A stretch of 64,000 nucleotides of DNA, taken from contig NZ_JAFBEV010000006.1 in NCBI RefSeq assembly GCF_016908935.1, positions 62,001-126,000 on the forward strand, read 5' to 3'. Positions 18,356 through 29,000 of this stretch are shown one piece after another. Below the pieces are notes generated by a model. That model did no database searches. It was not told the DNA's origin and was given only the letters and a program-made list of their open reading frames with translations. This DNA is from Sporolactobacillus spathodeae. Lineage in GTDB: Bacteria > Bacillota > Bacilli > Bacillales > Sporolactobacillaceae. Positions within the stretch are counted from its first letter, which is position 1; each line of letters begins with the position of its first letter. The translations under genes and the position numbers were made by a program.

Positions 18356-18384
18356 ATTATAATTCATTGTATTGAGGCGTCCAA
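18356..18384 (-). promoter_or_regulatory. promoter of the S-box transcript
   Basis: TTGGAC (18379-18384) and TATAAT (18356-18361) on the minus strand with 17-bp spacing, about 60 bp before the aptamer. Confidence 0.65.
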
Positions 18385-18440
18385 TAGATAAATTCAATCA
18401 ATTTTCTTGACAAAAATGAGAAAATCTCCTACAGCCAAAC

Positions 18441-18706
18441 TTGTTTGGCAACAAATATGCTTCGCTCGCTTGCTGCAAGTGTCAGAACGCCTTCGCTCTA
18501 TTTTTTGCGAAAATCTGTCAGAAAAACTGGGCATAGCCAAGGCCTTTTTCAACAATTGCGCTTCGGTTGCTCGCTTGCCGCGGGCAGGACGGGAGCCTCC
18601 TCGGTCAGACAGTAATCTGCGGGGTCTCCACTTGGCTCGTTTTTCCCGCAGGCGTCTCGCGCCTTCGTTCCATTTTTTTGCAAAATCTTATACATTCTTA
18701 CCTTTT
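18441..18706 (+). repeat. two tandem copies of the dispersed element (one short, one full)
   Basis: A shortened copy (about 18450-18520, retaining GCTTCGCTCGCTTGC and CGCCTTCGCTC) is followed by a full copy (about 18527-18703, from CTGGGCATAGCCAAGGCC to CTTATACATTCTTA). Both are in the same orientation as all other copies. Confidence 0.85.
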
Positions 18707-18707
18707 T

Positions 18708-18745
18708 AAAAAGGATGGCTCACAAACGTGTGAGCCATCCTTAGC
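18708..18745 (-). terminator. terminator of the DHA2 exporter gene
   Basis: AAGGATGGCTCACA ... TGTGAGCCATCCTT perfect stem with T-run on the minus strand. Confidence 0.88.
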
Positions 18746-18777
18746 TTTTACTCGTGGATGCATGAAACGAGCGCTGT

Positions 18778-20220
18778 TTAATCTTCCACTTGCTTCTGCT
18801 GCGCGAGAATTTTCTGGTGTGACGGTAGAAAAAGTGCAACAAGCAGCAGAGCGATTGCGATAAAAAGAGCAAGTGCGAAGACAAGGTGAATGCCGTGCGC
18901 AAGTGTTCCCACGCCGACTGTTCCGACATCGCTAGGATGGCGCTTGGCATATGCGCTCAGTGCATTGTTGAATACCGTACCGAATACAGCGATTCCGATC
19001 GTCTGACCCACTGAACGCATCAGCATATTTGACGCTGTGGCCGCGCCGCGCATCTTCCAGCCAACTGCTGACTGGATGAGTACAGTCGTCGGGGTTAACG
19101 TGTAGCCCATGCCAAGACCAATTACAATCATAATGCCAATAATGAACCAGTAGGGAGAATGTAAGGATAAAGCGCTAAGCCATGCTGCGCCCAGCGTGAC
19201 AAGGCTAACGCCAAAAATACTTGTTACTTTAGAGCCGACACGATACAGATACCGCCCCGCCAATGCTGCGCCAAGCGGCCAGGCAATGGACAGCGGCATC
19301 AGCGTCAATCCCGAACTCGTCGCGCTTTTCCCTAGAATTGTTTGAATCCACATGGGCAAATAAACATTTAGTCCGATAACAATACCACTGGCAAGCAGCG
19401 TGACGATATTAGAAACAAGAATAATCGGAATTTGGAATAAGGTAGGTGGAAGCATCGGTTCCTTCGCTTTCGTTTCGACATAGGCGAAAAGCACAAAGCA
19501 CAAAATGGAGAAACCAATTAATGCATAAATTGGCGTTGAATTCCATGCATATTTCTGCCCTTGTCCTGCATTCAAGAGCGCATACAGCAAGGGTGAAAGA
19601 CCAAGCGTGAACAACATGGCACCAAGATAATCAATTTCATGGCTGTTTTTCTTTTCAAGCTGTTCATGAAAAAATGCAGCGAGCAAGAAAAGCGACACAA
19701 AACCGATTGGCAAGTTAATGAAAAAAATCCAGCGCCAGCTCAGCTGATCGACAAAAAAGCCACCTACGAGCGGGCCAAGAATTCCGGCAATGCCCCAGAC
19801 GGAGCTGAACACCCCTTGCATTTTTGCCCGTTGTTCCCCCGGATAAAGATCGCCAATAATCGTGAAGGTCAGCGGCATGACAGCGCCAGCGCCGATCCCC
19901 TGAATGGCGCGGAACTCGATCAGCTGTGTCATGGTCTGAGCGATGCCCGACAAAGCCGATCCAATAACAAATATAAGAACACCGAAAATAAAGATGCGTT
20001 TTCGACCAAATAAATCGGCTAATTTACCATAAATAGGGGTTGTCACCGAAGTCGTCAGCGTATAGATGGCGAAAACCCAACTGATTAAACGCAAGCCATT
20101 CAAGTCTCGAACGATTTTCGGGGTCGCCGTACTGACAACAGTCACATCAATGGCAACGAGTAATATTGCAACGAGCATCGCACCCGTTACCATTTTACGA
20201 TTGGTTGTTTTATTAGACAT
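18778..20220 (-). CDS. DHA2-family multidrug exporter
   Basis: This is a 480-residue 14-helix transporter; ATG 20220 is chosen because AAGGAGA lies 9 bases upstream. Motifs include [15 protein letters not shown] (helix 1), [11 protein letters not shown] (loop 2-3) and the helix-5 antiporter motif near [13 protein letters not shown] TetR gene is divergent, with two palindromes in between, so induction by a transported toxic compound is expected. Substrate unknown. Confidence 0.88.
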   Translation of the reverse strand: MSNKTTNRKMVTGAMLVAILLVAIDVTVVSTATPKIVRDLNGLRLISWVFAIYTLTTSVTTPIYGKLADLFGRKRIFIFGVLIFVIGSALSGIAQTMTQLIEFRAIQGIGAGAVMPLTFTIIGDLYPGEQRAKMQGVFSSVWGIAGILGPLVGGFFVDQLSWRWIFFINLPIGFVSLFLLAAFFHEQLEKKNSHEIDYLGAMLFTLGLSPLLYALLNAGQGQKYAWNSTPIYALIGFSILCFVLFAYVETKAKEPMLPPTLFQIPIILVSNIVTLLASGIVIGLNVYLPMWIQTILGKSATSSGLTLMPLSIAWPLGAALAGRYLYRVGSKVTSIFGVSLVTLGAAWLSALSLHSPYWFIIGIMIVIGLGMGYTLTPTTVLIQSAVGWKMRGAATASNMLMRSVGQTIGIAVFGTVFNNALSAYAKRHPSDVGTVGVGTLAHGIHLVFALALFIAIALLLVALFLPSHQKILAQQKQVED

Positions 20221-20290
20221 CGCGATGGTCTCCTTAACGAATAAATGAAAATACATCACATACTTGTGTCGTTCTCCTTTTTCTACTATG

Positions 20291-20341
20291 CTGAGAATAA
20301 GTGGAGAGCATTCTCACTTATATTAGACGGAGATATCTCCG
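20291..20341. promoter_or_regulatory. two candidate TetR operators between the exporter and tetR
   Basis: Dyad 1: ATAAGTGGAGA / TCTCACTTAT around 20297-20321. Dyad 2: perfect 14-bp palindrome CGGAGATATCTCCG at 20328-20341. They lie between the divergent starts 20220 and 20384. Confidence 0.55.
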
Positions 20342-20383
20342 GTTGTCAAGCTATTTACTCGTTACAGAAGGGATGTAGCACGA

Positions 20384-20983
20384 ATGAATGAGGACAGTCC
20401 TTTTCCGAAACACAGTGAGCGTCGGGATGCCGCGGCAAATCGCCAGCGAATTGTCACAGCCGCGCTTAAATTATTTGAAGAGAACGGAATCGAAGATGTG
20501 AGCATGAATCAGATTGCAACTGAAGCCAAAGTCGGCCCCGGCACGCTCTATCGACGCTACCATAACAAAAGCGACTTATGCCTGGACTTGATTCAGGACA
20601 GCATTGATCGACTGTTCACAGACATGGATTCCTATTTGGACGCAAATAGTGGGCTTTCACCCGATGCACGGCTGATGGGTTTGCTTCGCTTATTGATTCG
20701 TTTTAGGGAAAAAAAGATCGACTTATTAAAGGGTGTTGACGTATTGGTCTCGAAGAAACACACGTTCATCAACAGCCCGTTGCACGATAAATTACAAAAA
20801 CTTTTTGTCGGCTTGTTTGAAGAAATGGCCGACAGTTCCTCATCCTTGCCAACGAGCGTTTTCAAAGCTGATCTGCTGATCGCAACCTTCTCCAATCAGT
20901 TCTATCTGTTTCAGAAAGAAACGCGCTGCTACTCACCTGAAAAGTTCTTAACGCAGCTGGATGCGTTATTCCTAAAAAAGTGA
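20384..20983 (+). CDS. TetR-family repressor of the divergent exporter
   Basis: This is a 199-residue protein with GAAGGGATG upstream of ATG 20384. The HTH (about 18-65) holds NQIATEAKVGPGTLYRRYHNK; the C-terminal helical part (about 80-195) is of the TetR_C SoxR-sensing-like kind. It most likely represses the DHA2 gene and itself through the palindromes at 20291-20341. Confidence 0.87.
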   Translation: MNEDSPFPKHSERRDAAANRQRIVTAALKLFEENGIEDVSMNQIATEAKVGPGTLYRRYHNKSDLCLDLIQDSIDRLFTDMDSYLDANSGLSPDARLMGLLRLLIRFREKKIDLLKGVDVLVSKKHTFINSPLHDKLQKLFVGLFEEMADSSSSLPTSVFKADLLIATFSNQFYLFQKETRCYSPEKFLTQLDALFLKK

Positions 20984-21048
20984 TTAGCTATTTGTAACCA
21001 TAAGCCGCTATTTATCACTTATGACGTATTTCATTAATGAATCTGGCT

Positions 21049-21188
21049 AAACAGTCTAAGCCAAGCCTATTATGCAAAAATTGCACTTCGGCTGCTCGCT
21101 TGCCGCCGGCCTCGTCGAACAGGCTAGAATCCAGGCTAGAATCTGCGAGTCCGTCTGGCAGTTGTTCCCGCAAGATGCCAGCGCGGCT
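21049..21188 (+). repeat. left part of a dispersed element flanking the long array
   Basis: TAAGCCAAGCC, then TTGCACTTCGGCTGCTCGCT, a duplicated AGGCTAGAATC segment, GTTCCCGCAAGATGCC. The 21-bp array begins where the GCGTCTCGCGCC segment would normally stand. Confidence 0.8.
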
Positions 21189-22512
21189 CTACTCTGTCGA
21201 TCCTCCGCCCTACTCTGTCGATGTTGCTCCCTACTCTGTCGATGCTGGCCCCTACTCTGTCGATCCTCCGCCCTACTCTGTCGATGTTCGCTCCTACTCT
21301 GTCGATGTTGCTCCCTACTCTGTCGATGTGCCGCCCTACTCTGTCGATGTTGCCCACTACTCTGTCGATCCTCCGCCCTACTCTGTCGATGTTCGCTCCT
21401 ACTCTGTCGATGCTGGCCCCTACTCTGTCGACGTTCAGCCCTACTCTGTCGATCCACAGCCCTACTCTGTCGATCCACTGCCCTACTCTGTCGATGTTGC
21501 TCCCTACTCTGTCGATCCACTGCCCTACTCTGTCGATGTTGCTCCCTACTCTGTCGATCCACAGCCCTACCCTGTCGATCCACAGCCCTACTCTGTCGAT
21601 GTTGCCCACTACTCTGTCGATCCTCGGCCCTACTCTGTCGATCCTCGGCCCTACTCTGTCGATCCCGTGCCCTACTCTGTCGATCCTCCGCCCTACTCTG
21701 TCGATCCCGTGCCCTACTCTGTCGATCCCGTGCCCTACTCTGTCGATGCTGCTCCCTACTCTGTCGATGCTGCTCCCTACTCTGTCGATGTTCGCTCCTA
21801 CTCTGTCGATGCTGCTCCCTACTCTGTCGATGCTGCTCCCTACTCTGTCGATGCTGCTCCCTACTCTGTCGATGTTCGCTCCTACTCTGTCGATCCATAG
21901 TCCTACTCTGTCGACGTTCAGCCCTACCCTGTCGATCCTCCGCCCTACTCTGTCGATCCTCCGCCCTACTCTGTCGATGTTCGCTCCTACTCTGTCGATC
22001 CATAGTCCTACTCTGTCGATCCTGGCCCCTACCCTGTCGATCCACAACCCTACTCTGTCGATCCACAGCCCTACTCTGTCGATCCTCGGCCCTACTCTGT
22101 CGATCCACAACCCTACTCTGTCGATCCACAACCCTACTCTGTCGATCCACAACCCTACTCTGTCGATCCACAATCCTACTCTGTCGATCCACAACCCTAC
22201 TCTGTCGATCCACAACCCTACTCTGTCGATCCACAACCCTACTCTGTCGATCCACAACCCTACTCTGTCGATCCACAACGCTACTCTGTCGATCCACAAC
22301 CCTACTCTGTCGATCCACAGCCCTACTCTGTCGATCCTCGGCCCTACTCTGTCGATCCTCGGCCCTACTCTGTCGATCCTCGGCCCTACTCTGTCGATCC
22401 CGTGCCCTACTCTGTCGATCCCGTGCCCTACTCTGTCGATCCCGTGCCCTACTCTGTCGATCCACAACCCTGCTCTATCGATGTTGCTCCCTACTCTGTC
22501 GATGTTGCGTTC
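21188..22512. repeat. 63-unit tandem array, 21-bp period
   Basis: The fixed core TACTCTGTCGAT recurs every 21 bp from 21190 to 22492, which is exactly 62 steps (63 cores) with no net insertion or deletion. The 9-bp remainder varies among a limited set of words (for example CCTCCGCCC, GTTGCTCCC, GTTCGCTCC, CCACAACCC, CCTCGGCCC, CCCGTGCCC, GCTGCTCCC), reused at non-adjacent places. Several reading frames on both strands are open through the array only because the unit is a multiple of three with no stop; I do not regard it as protein-coding. Confidence 0.95.
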
Positions 22513-22655
22513 TTGTTTGCATTGAATGTGCTCCGGCTGCTCGCTTGCCGCGGGCACCGCGCATCTCCTCAAACAGACTAGAATCTCGGGATCTCACTTG
22601 GCTCGCTTTTCACGCAGGCACCAGAGCGTCTGCGCTGCATTTTTTTAGGCAAGAT
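22500..22655 (+). repeat. dispersed element copy after the long array
   Basis: After the last unit: GTTGCGTTCTTGTTTGCATT, GTGCTCCGGCTGCTCGCTTG, ACAGACTAGAATCT, TCTCACTTGGCTCGCTTTTC, GTCTGCGCTGCATTTTTT. The first part matches the sequence after the small array at 33.29 kb almost letter for letter. Confidence 0.85.
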
Positions 22656-22674
22656 CAAAGCTTTCTTTGCTATA

Positions 22675-22725
22675 CAAAAAAGGGCGAGGAACAAGCCACT
22701 GATTCGTGTGGCCGTTCATCGCCCG
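22675..22725 (-). terminator. terminator of the hydroxyacid dehydrogenase gene
   Basis: GGGCGA(gg)AAC(a)AGCCAC tgattc GTGGCcGTTcaTCGCCC, with TTTTTT on the minus strand. Confidence 0.8.
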
Positions 22726-22763
22726 ATCGTTGTTCGTCTACTAATTTAATTGTTAACCGTGAA

Positions 22764-23702
22764 TTACTTTTGAGCCTCTTTGCTGAACGTCTGGAACTTC
22801 TCTTTTATCGTATCAGCTGAATGTTTGAATTTCGCTTCTTCAGCTTCAGTCAGCGGCAACGTGAGTACTTCTTCCACACCGCGCTTGCCAATGATCGCCG
22901 GCTGCCCAACATAGGTGCCATATTTTTCACTGTAACAGGAGCAAATATAAGCAGCATGAGCATCAGAAAGAACCGCCTGGCTGAGTTTCACGGCGCATGT
23001 CGCAATCGCCCAGTTTGTATAATGCTTGCCGGAATAAACTTCCCAGCCGCCACGACGAGCAGCCTCCTCAAGTTCAACAAGGTTCAGGTTCTGCTGTTCC
23101 GCCAGTTTTGTAATAGCCAGTCCATTCACCTGCACCGTCGACCAGGCAGTGAACTGCGATTCGCCGTGCTCGCCGTACACATAGCCAGACACATTTTTCG
23201 GATCACAATTAAATTTATCCGAGACAACCTTCTGCATCCGAGCTGTGTCAAGGAATGTTCCTGTTGCAAATACTTGTTCGCGGCTCAGTCCCGTACTTTC
23301 CTGGAAATAATGCGTGATTGCGTCGCACGGGTTCATCGTATCAATGACGACACCATGGAAACCAGATGCTTTAACTTTAGGTGCGATATCCTGCACAATA
23401 TCCTTCGTATATTCGAATTCAGCCCAGCGGTTGCCTTGCGCCTGTTTTTCCTGATAAGCAGTAATTTTGCCTGCTGTAATAAATAAAATGTCGGCGTCAG
23501 CCAATTCATTATAATCGTTAATCTTAATGATTGTTCGCGTATCAACGCGTCCCTGCATATCCTGCAAGTCAAGCTGTTCCGCACGAGCAAGTCCTTCATT
23601 TTTGTCAATAATCACGAGTTCGTCAGCTATGCCTTTCGTCACTAGCGTATAAGCAACAGCCGCGCCAACATGACCAATACCAATAATTCCATACTTTCTC
23701 AT
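22764..23702 (-). CDS. NAD-dependent L-2-hydroxyacid dehydrogenase (L-HicDH/L-LDH family)
   Basis: This is a 312-residue protein. N-terminal Rossmann motif GIGHVGAAVAYTL, acidic IIDKNEG for NAD preference, catalytic His in YGEHGESQFTAWS, and Arg in TARMQ. The variable substrate loop (GKITAYQEKQAQGNR) and the C-terminal half resemble L-2-hydroxyisocaproate dehydrogenase of lactobacilli more than typical L-lactate dehydrogenase, whose loop carries a Gln/Arg pair. It reduces 2-oxoacids to L-2-hydroxyacids. Single gene with its own terminator; branched-chain 2-oxoacid reduction or a secondary lactate role is possible. Confidence 0.82.
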   Translation of the reverse strand: MRKYGIIGIGHVGAAVAYTLVTKGIADELVIIDKNEGLARAEQLDLQDMQGRVDTRTIIKINDYNELADADILFITAGKITAYQEKQAQGNRWAEFEYTKDIVQDIAPKVKASGFHGVVIDTMNPCDAITHYFQESTGLSREQVFATGTFLDTARMQKVVSDKFNCDPKNVSGYVYGEHGESQFTAWSTVQVNGLAITKLAEQQNLNLVELEEAARRGGWEVYSGKHYTNWAIATCAVKLSQAVLSDAHAAYICSCYSEKYGTYVGQPAIIGKRGVEEVLTLPLTEAEEAKFKHSADTIKEKFQTFSKEAQK

Positions 23703-23821
23703 ATATCCAACCTCGCTTCTCTATATATTTTCATCATCCTTTTACATAGTAGCATAATAACGTCGAACTGAACGTCATAAACACTAATTTTTCGAGATTT
23801 TCAAATAATTTATTATTAAAA

Positions 23822-23880
23822 AACGAAAATTGCGCTTCGGCTACTCGCTTATCGTGGGCGCCGTGCGTTCTTCTCTATCA
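23822..23880 (+). repeat. truncated copy of the dispersed element
   Basis: Only the left part is present: AAAATTGCGCTTCGGCTACT then CGCTTATCGTGGGCGCCGTG. Confidence 0.65.
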
Positions 23881-23885
23881 AAACG

Positions 23886-24989
23886 TTATTCGTTTAACAG
23901 GGCTACCCGATTCCGGCCGCTATTTTTCGCCTGATAAAGCGCTTGATCAGCGGAGGACATCATTTGTGACAACGTATGATTTGTGGCATGTAAAACCGTC
24001 ACGCCAATGCTAACCGTTAGAAAAAGCCGCGTCTTGTCAGACAACTCGATACGGCACAGTTCTATATTCTGTCGCACCCGCTCAGCGATGCGCATTGCCT
24101 CCAAAGAATCGGTGTGGGAAAGAAAAACAGCAAATTCCTCCCCGCCGATGCGTCCAAACAGATCATCCGCACGCAAAGAGCGCCGGCAAGCTTCTGTCAC
24201 ACGCTGCAGTGCCTGATCACCAACCGGATGACCGAATGAATCATTGATGCGTTTGAAATGATCAACATCAACGATAAAGAGGGCACAAGCCTCCTTTTCC
24301 AGTAAATGATGCTCAAGGGCATTAGTGGCCTGATGTTCAAATGACCGCCGATTGTGAATACCGGTCAGTACATCCGTCTGAGCCAGTTTTAATAATTCGT
24401 GTTCCAACCGATCCGAATAGCGGCGATAATAAAAAGAAGCATAGGATAAGCCGACAAAATTGGCAAGAAGATTGCAAACATAAACAAACAGCGTCATTGA
24501 ATAACGGGTCTCCGTGATTGGCAGATGCGTCCGTGAATAATGATACAAAAAGAGCGTGGCAAGGAATAGAGAACCTGAGACGATTAGCCGCGCGGAAAAA
24601 CGGCATCTAGAGTAGAAGACAATTGGCACTAAAGCAAGTAAATAATAGCTGTAGCCCTGCGCCCAGCCAAAGACAATGACACAGAAAAATGCATGCAGCG
24701 CAATCTCGCACGCCCAGATTAACAACCTGCCATGCCATTTTTTGTAGTTCGCCCACAAACAAACCATATCTAGAAAAACAGCGATGATATTGTTGGTGAA
24801 TATGAGCGGATTGCCTAACAGATAGAAAATGGGGATAAAAAGGATATGTCCGAAAAGCGCGAAGGCAAACATATTCCGGCAAAAGACAAAAAATTTCCGG
24901 TCACTAACGCGATGATCATATGCAAATAATTGTTCATTACCTCTAAAAACATCCGCCCAAAAATGGGGCATACATTTCACTTCATTCAA
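23886..24989 (-). CDS. membrane diguanylate cyclase (GGDEF domain)
   Basis: This is a 367-residue protein. About six membrane helices (35-190) form the sensor; a short linker (YYRRYSDRLEHELLKLAQ) leads to a GGDEF domain (about 205-365). Key signals are DVLTGIHNRR, DVDHFKRINDSFGH (metal and GTP binding) and an intact GGEEF active-site loop. It should make cyclic di-GMP from GTP. There is no obvious RxxD inhibitory site five residues ahead of GGEEF (the sequence there is DDLFGRIGGEEF). The HD-GYP protein at 6.3 kb would be the opposing enzyme. Confidence 0.9.
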   Translation of the reverse strand: MNEVKCMPHFWADVFRGNEQLFAYDHRVSDRKFFVFCRNMFAFALFGHILFIPIFYLLGNPLIFTNNIIAVFLDMVCLWANYKKWHGRLLIWACEIALHAFFCVIVFGWAQGYSYYLLALVPIVFYSRCRFSARLIVSGSLFLATLFLYHYSRTHLPITETRYSMTLFVYVCNLLANFVGLSYASFYYRRYSDRLEHELLKLAQTDVLTGIHNRRSFEHQATNALEHHLLEKEACALFIVDVDHFKRINDSFGHPVGDQALQRVTEACRRSLRADDLFGRIGGEEFAVFLSHTDSLEAMRIAERVRQNIELCRIELSDKTRLFLTVSIGVTVLHATNHTLSQMMSSADQALYQAKNSGRNRVALLNE

Positions 24990-25322
24990 TAGTTTAATTT
25001 CGGTTAATAAGTAAGTGTATTAGTAGAAAACGTACTGAGAATGCGTTCTTAAGTGCAAATGTCCTATGACTTTTTCATTATACCTTATTACCTGCTTGAC
25101 ACAAGATAACAACAAAAATCGTTCATTTTTTCAAAAAAAACCAGCGTTTTTCTGAATTTTAAGGGGCTTTGGTTTTTTGTAATCACGCGGAAGATTCTAT
25201 ACGCATCTTGAAGAGACCTAGTTAGCTGATTGGCTAACAAGTTACTGCGGTCAATCCTACTCGTTGCCCCCCTCGAAACACGGAGCTACCGGCGTGTATT
25301 TTATTAATAGCAAAGCATGTCC

Positions 25323-25881
25323 TTAATCAGCCACTGATTCATTTACGAGAGCCACACAATTTCTTCCATTGCTTTTTGCCCGGTAAAGCGCTTGATCGGC
25401 AGAAGACATCAGTTGCGATAAACGATTATTGGTTGCCCGTAAAACCGTGACACCGATACTGATCGTTAGAAAAAGCTGTGTCTGATCAGTCAACACAACC
25501 CGGCATAATTCTACATTTTGCCGTAACCGATCGGCGATCTGCATCGCTTCAAGCGCATCGGTATGTGCGAGAAAAATAGCGAATTCTTCACCGCCAATTC
25601 GTCCGAAAAGATCGTCAGCGTGCAGCGATTGGCGACAGACTTCCGCCACACGTCGCAAAGCCTGATCACCAGCTGCGTGTCCAAATGAATCATTGATTCG
25701 TTTAAAATGATCAATATCGAAAATCAGTAACGCGCAAGCTTCTTTTTGTATCGAATGGTTCTCAAGTGCGTCATGCGCCTGCTGTTCAAAGAAACGTCGA
25801 TTGTGAATGCCAGTCAGCACATCTGTGTGCGCCAACTTCAGTAATTCGTGTTCCAGCCTATCCGAATAACGACGATAGGGA
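25323..25881 (-). pseudogene. 5'-truncated second copy of the GGDEF gene
   Basis: The frame from about 25881 down to 25323 repeats the linker and GGDEF domain of the neighbouring gene closely (PYRRYSDRLEHELLKLAH, then GGEEF intact). All membrane helices are missing: similarity stops abruptly at about 25881 and unrelated AT-rich DNA follows. The only starts are internal (TTG 25835) without a good ribosome site. It is best read as a tandem duplication that lost its 5' half, although a short soluble cyclase of about 170 residues cannot be ruled out. Confidence 0.8.
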
Positions 25882-26059
25882 TGTTATTGAAATGTTATGT
25901 TTAAATTATTCAATTTATCAGCAGGGTAGCGTTCGCAAATCTTTTCAAACAAAAAATAATGATCTAAACTAGCTTCAACGAAGAGAACAAGCGCTTACTC
26001 GAAGTCTAGTAAATTGTTCTAACGCTTATCCAGTCTTTTGAAAATAGAGGGATGATCCT

Positions 26060-29000
26060 GTGCTGAAAATGGGTATCTATGAACAAATCATCAATAAAGC
26101 GATTAGAGATGATCTGAATAAGAATCATGAGAATTGGCTGACGCAAACCACCCCAATTGACAGTGAAGAAGCTTCACAACTGCTATCAAAATATGTCTCT
26201 TCCGTGATTGAAAAAGGATTGGCTCATTTGAAAGATACCGGTGGTGATCTGCACGCTCAAGTCCATCTGGTCAATCAAATTGTCCATACCATTTTGCAAG
26301 CAACTGATGAACAAGCACTTGACACACTGACCGTCGATCAGAAAGCGGAACAATTACTTGCGTTAATCGATAAAAGAAATAATATTTATGCACTCAATGA
26401 AAAGTCAAAAATAATACGTCCAGAAACGTCCGTCGCTGAGAGTTCTTTGTTTACCGGTGCAAGGCATGAGCCAAATATGTTTACCGAGTTAAAAAAGGAG
26501 ATTCTCTCCTGCGATCGGATTGACTTGCTCGTTTCGTTTATCAAGTGGAGTGGTCTTCGGCTAATCATCGATGAGCTTCGTTCTTTCACGCAAAAAGGCG
26601 GTCAATTACGCGTGATTACTACCTCCTATATGGGTGCCACTGATTTGAAAGCCGTTGAAGCGCTCGATCGTCTGATTCATACAGAGATTAAAATCTCATA
26701 TGATACAAAACGCACACGATTGCATGCCAAAGCTTATGTCTTTTATCGTTCAAACGGATTTACAACCGCCTATGTCGGTTCATCCAATCTATCAAACGCA
26801 GCGCTTTCCAGCGGTCTTGAATGGAACGTTAAAATAACAGCAACCGATCTCCCTTCCACAATTGATAAAATAAGTGCGACATTCGAAAGCTATTGGAATT
26901 CATCCGAATTCGAACCCTATACAGAGATTGAAAAAGCAAGGCTCTCACAAGCCTTGCAAATGGAGCAGCATTCAAGTTCTAATATCCAGCCCTATTTATT
27001 TGATATCGCGCCCTATCCTTATCAACAGGAAATTCTCGATAAACTCGATGCCGAGCGTAAGGTACGCAACTGCTGGCGGAATTTGCTTGTTGCCGCAACC
27101 GGAACGGGAAAAACTGTCGTCGCTGCCTTTGATTATAAACGATTTCGCCAGAAGAACAGTGGCAAGCCGTGTCGGTTGCTTTTTATCGCGCACCGAGAAG
27201 AAATTTTGAAACAAAGCCTTGCCTGCTTTCGCAGCGTGTTACGTGATAATAATTTTGGCGATTTATTTGTGGGGAAAATTCGGCCGGAAGCCATCGACCA
27301 ACTTTTCATCTCCATTCAAACGTTTAATTCGCAATCACTGACTTCCCATACTTCCCCTGATTTTTATGATTTCATTATCGTCGATGAGTTTCACCATGCG
27401 GCAGCAAGAACCTATCAAACGCTCTTATCCTATTATCAGCCGCAAATATTGCTTGGACTGACGGCAACCCCGGAACGTATGGATGGCCGAGATATCCTTT
27501 CTTATTTTGATCATCACATCGCCGCGGAAATTCGGCTACCAGAGGCGATCGATCGCAAATTACTTTGCCCCTTCCAATATTTTGGAGTGAGTGATGACGT
27601 TGATCTTTCCAAAATTAAATGGACACGGGGTGGCTATGACCGAACGGAGCTATCGAATGTGTACACGCTCAATCGAGCTGCAGCTGACAAACGTGCCAAG
27701 CTGATCATTCAATCGACGTTAAACTATGTAACAGACATTGATGACGTAAAAGGACTTGGATTCTGTGTCTCTATCGCTCACGCAAATTATATGGCTGAGC
27801 AGTTCAACACGAACGGCATCCCCTCGATCTCTTTAAGTGGCCAATCGCCTGATGAAGAACGTAACCAAGCAAAACAATGGTTGATCAGCGGCAAGATTCG
27901 ATTTATTTTCGTCGTTGATCTTTACAATGAAGGGGTCGATATTCCGGAAATCAACACGATCCTCTTTCTGCGCCCAACAGAGAGCCTCACCGTGTTCCTT
28001 CAGCAGCTCGGACGCGGTCTGCGTCTCGCTGACGATAAAGAATGCCTGACCGTTCTAGACTTTATCGGGCAAGCCAATAAGAAATACAGCTTCACAGATA
28101 AATTTACGGCATTGCTTACCCGTGCGACAACAGGACTGAAGCGTGAAATTGAAGAGGGATTCGTCTCCTTGCCAAAGGGTTGCTTTGTCCAATTAGAGAA
28201 GAAAGCACGCGCTTCGATCCTTGAAAATATACGCCAGTCATTTGGTTCTCGTTCCGGCTTTATTTCTCGGATCGCCGCTTTCGAAAGTGATTCCGGCAAG
28301 AAATTAACACTTGAAAATTTTATTGATTATTACCATCTCGACGTGCGCACGATTTATAAAAAAGCGAGTTTTTCGCGACTCTGCGCGGATGCTGGTGTTC
28401 GTAGCAATTTTGACGACCCGCTTGAATCCATGCTGACAAAAGCTTTCCTCCGAATCTGTTCGATCGACTCTCGCCGCTGGCTGACCTTTTTGATCGATAC
28501 ATTACCGAAAATAGATACAATACCTCTATCGTCACTGTCAGATGCCGAGCGACGCATGCTGCGGATGTTTTCCTTCACCGTTTGGTCCAAAAAAGCAGAA
28601 GGCAGCGAGGACACGCAGCTTCAAGAGACGCTCATACAGCTAAAAAATAACCCTGTGCTTTTTAATGAATTGCTCGAGTTATTGCGCTACCAACTGCGCC
28701 AAATTGACTTTGTCGATGAACCTGTACCGCTCGGCTTCGATTGTTCGCTTGACCTGCATTGCAGCTATACGCGCGATCAAATCCTCGTCGCGCTTGACTT
28801 TATGCGTCCGTCGACGGTGCGCGAAGGCGTGAAATACTTACCCGATAAAAAAATCGACGCATTCTTCATCACGCTTAATAAGTCCGATAAAGATTATTCA
28901 CCCACAACGATGTACCGTGATTATTCGATTAGTGACCGACTGTTTCATTGGCAGAGCCAAAGCACAACAGCTGACAATTCGAAAACAGGTCAGCGCTATA

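Noticed and set aside
18407-18863. Plus-strand frames of about 100 codons
   Set aside because: They run through dispersed-element copies, whose sequence recurs at other intergenic sites in different frames.
21188-22512. CRISPR array
   Set aside because: The constant part is only about 12 bp, the variable part 9 bp, and the variable words recur many times. There are no cas genes in the window.
21037-22820. Long repetitive proteins on both strands (for example YSVDxxP or RQSRAxD heptads)
   Set aside because: At least four frames are open at once because the unit is 21 bp and stop-free. The frames start inside the non-coding dispersed element and have no ribosome sites.
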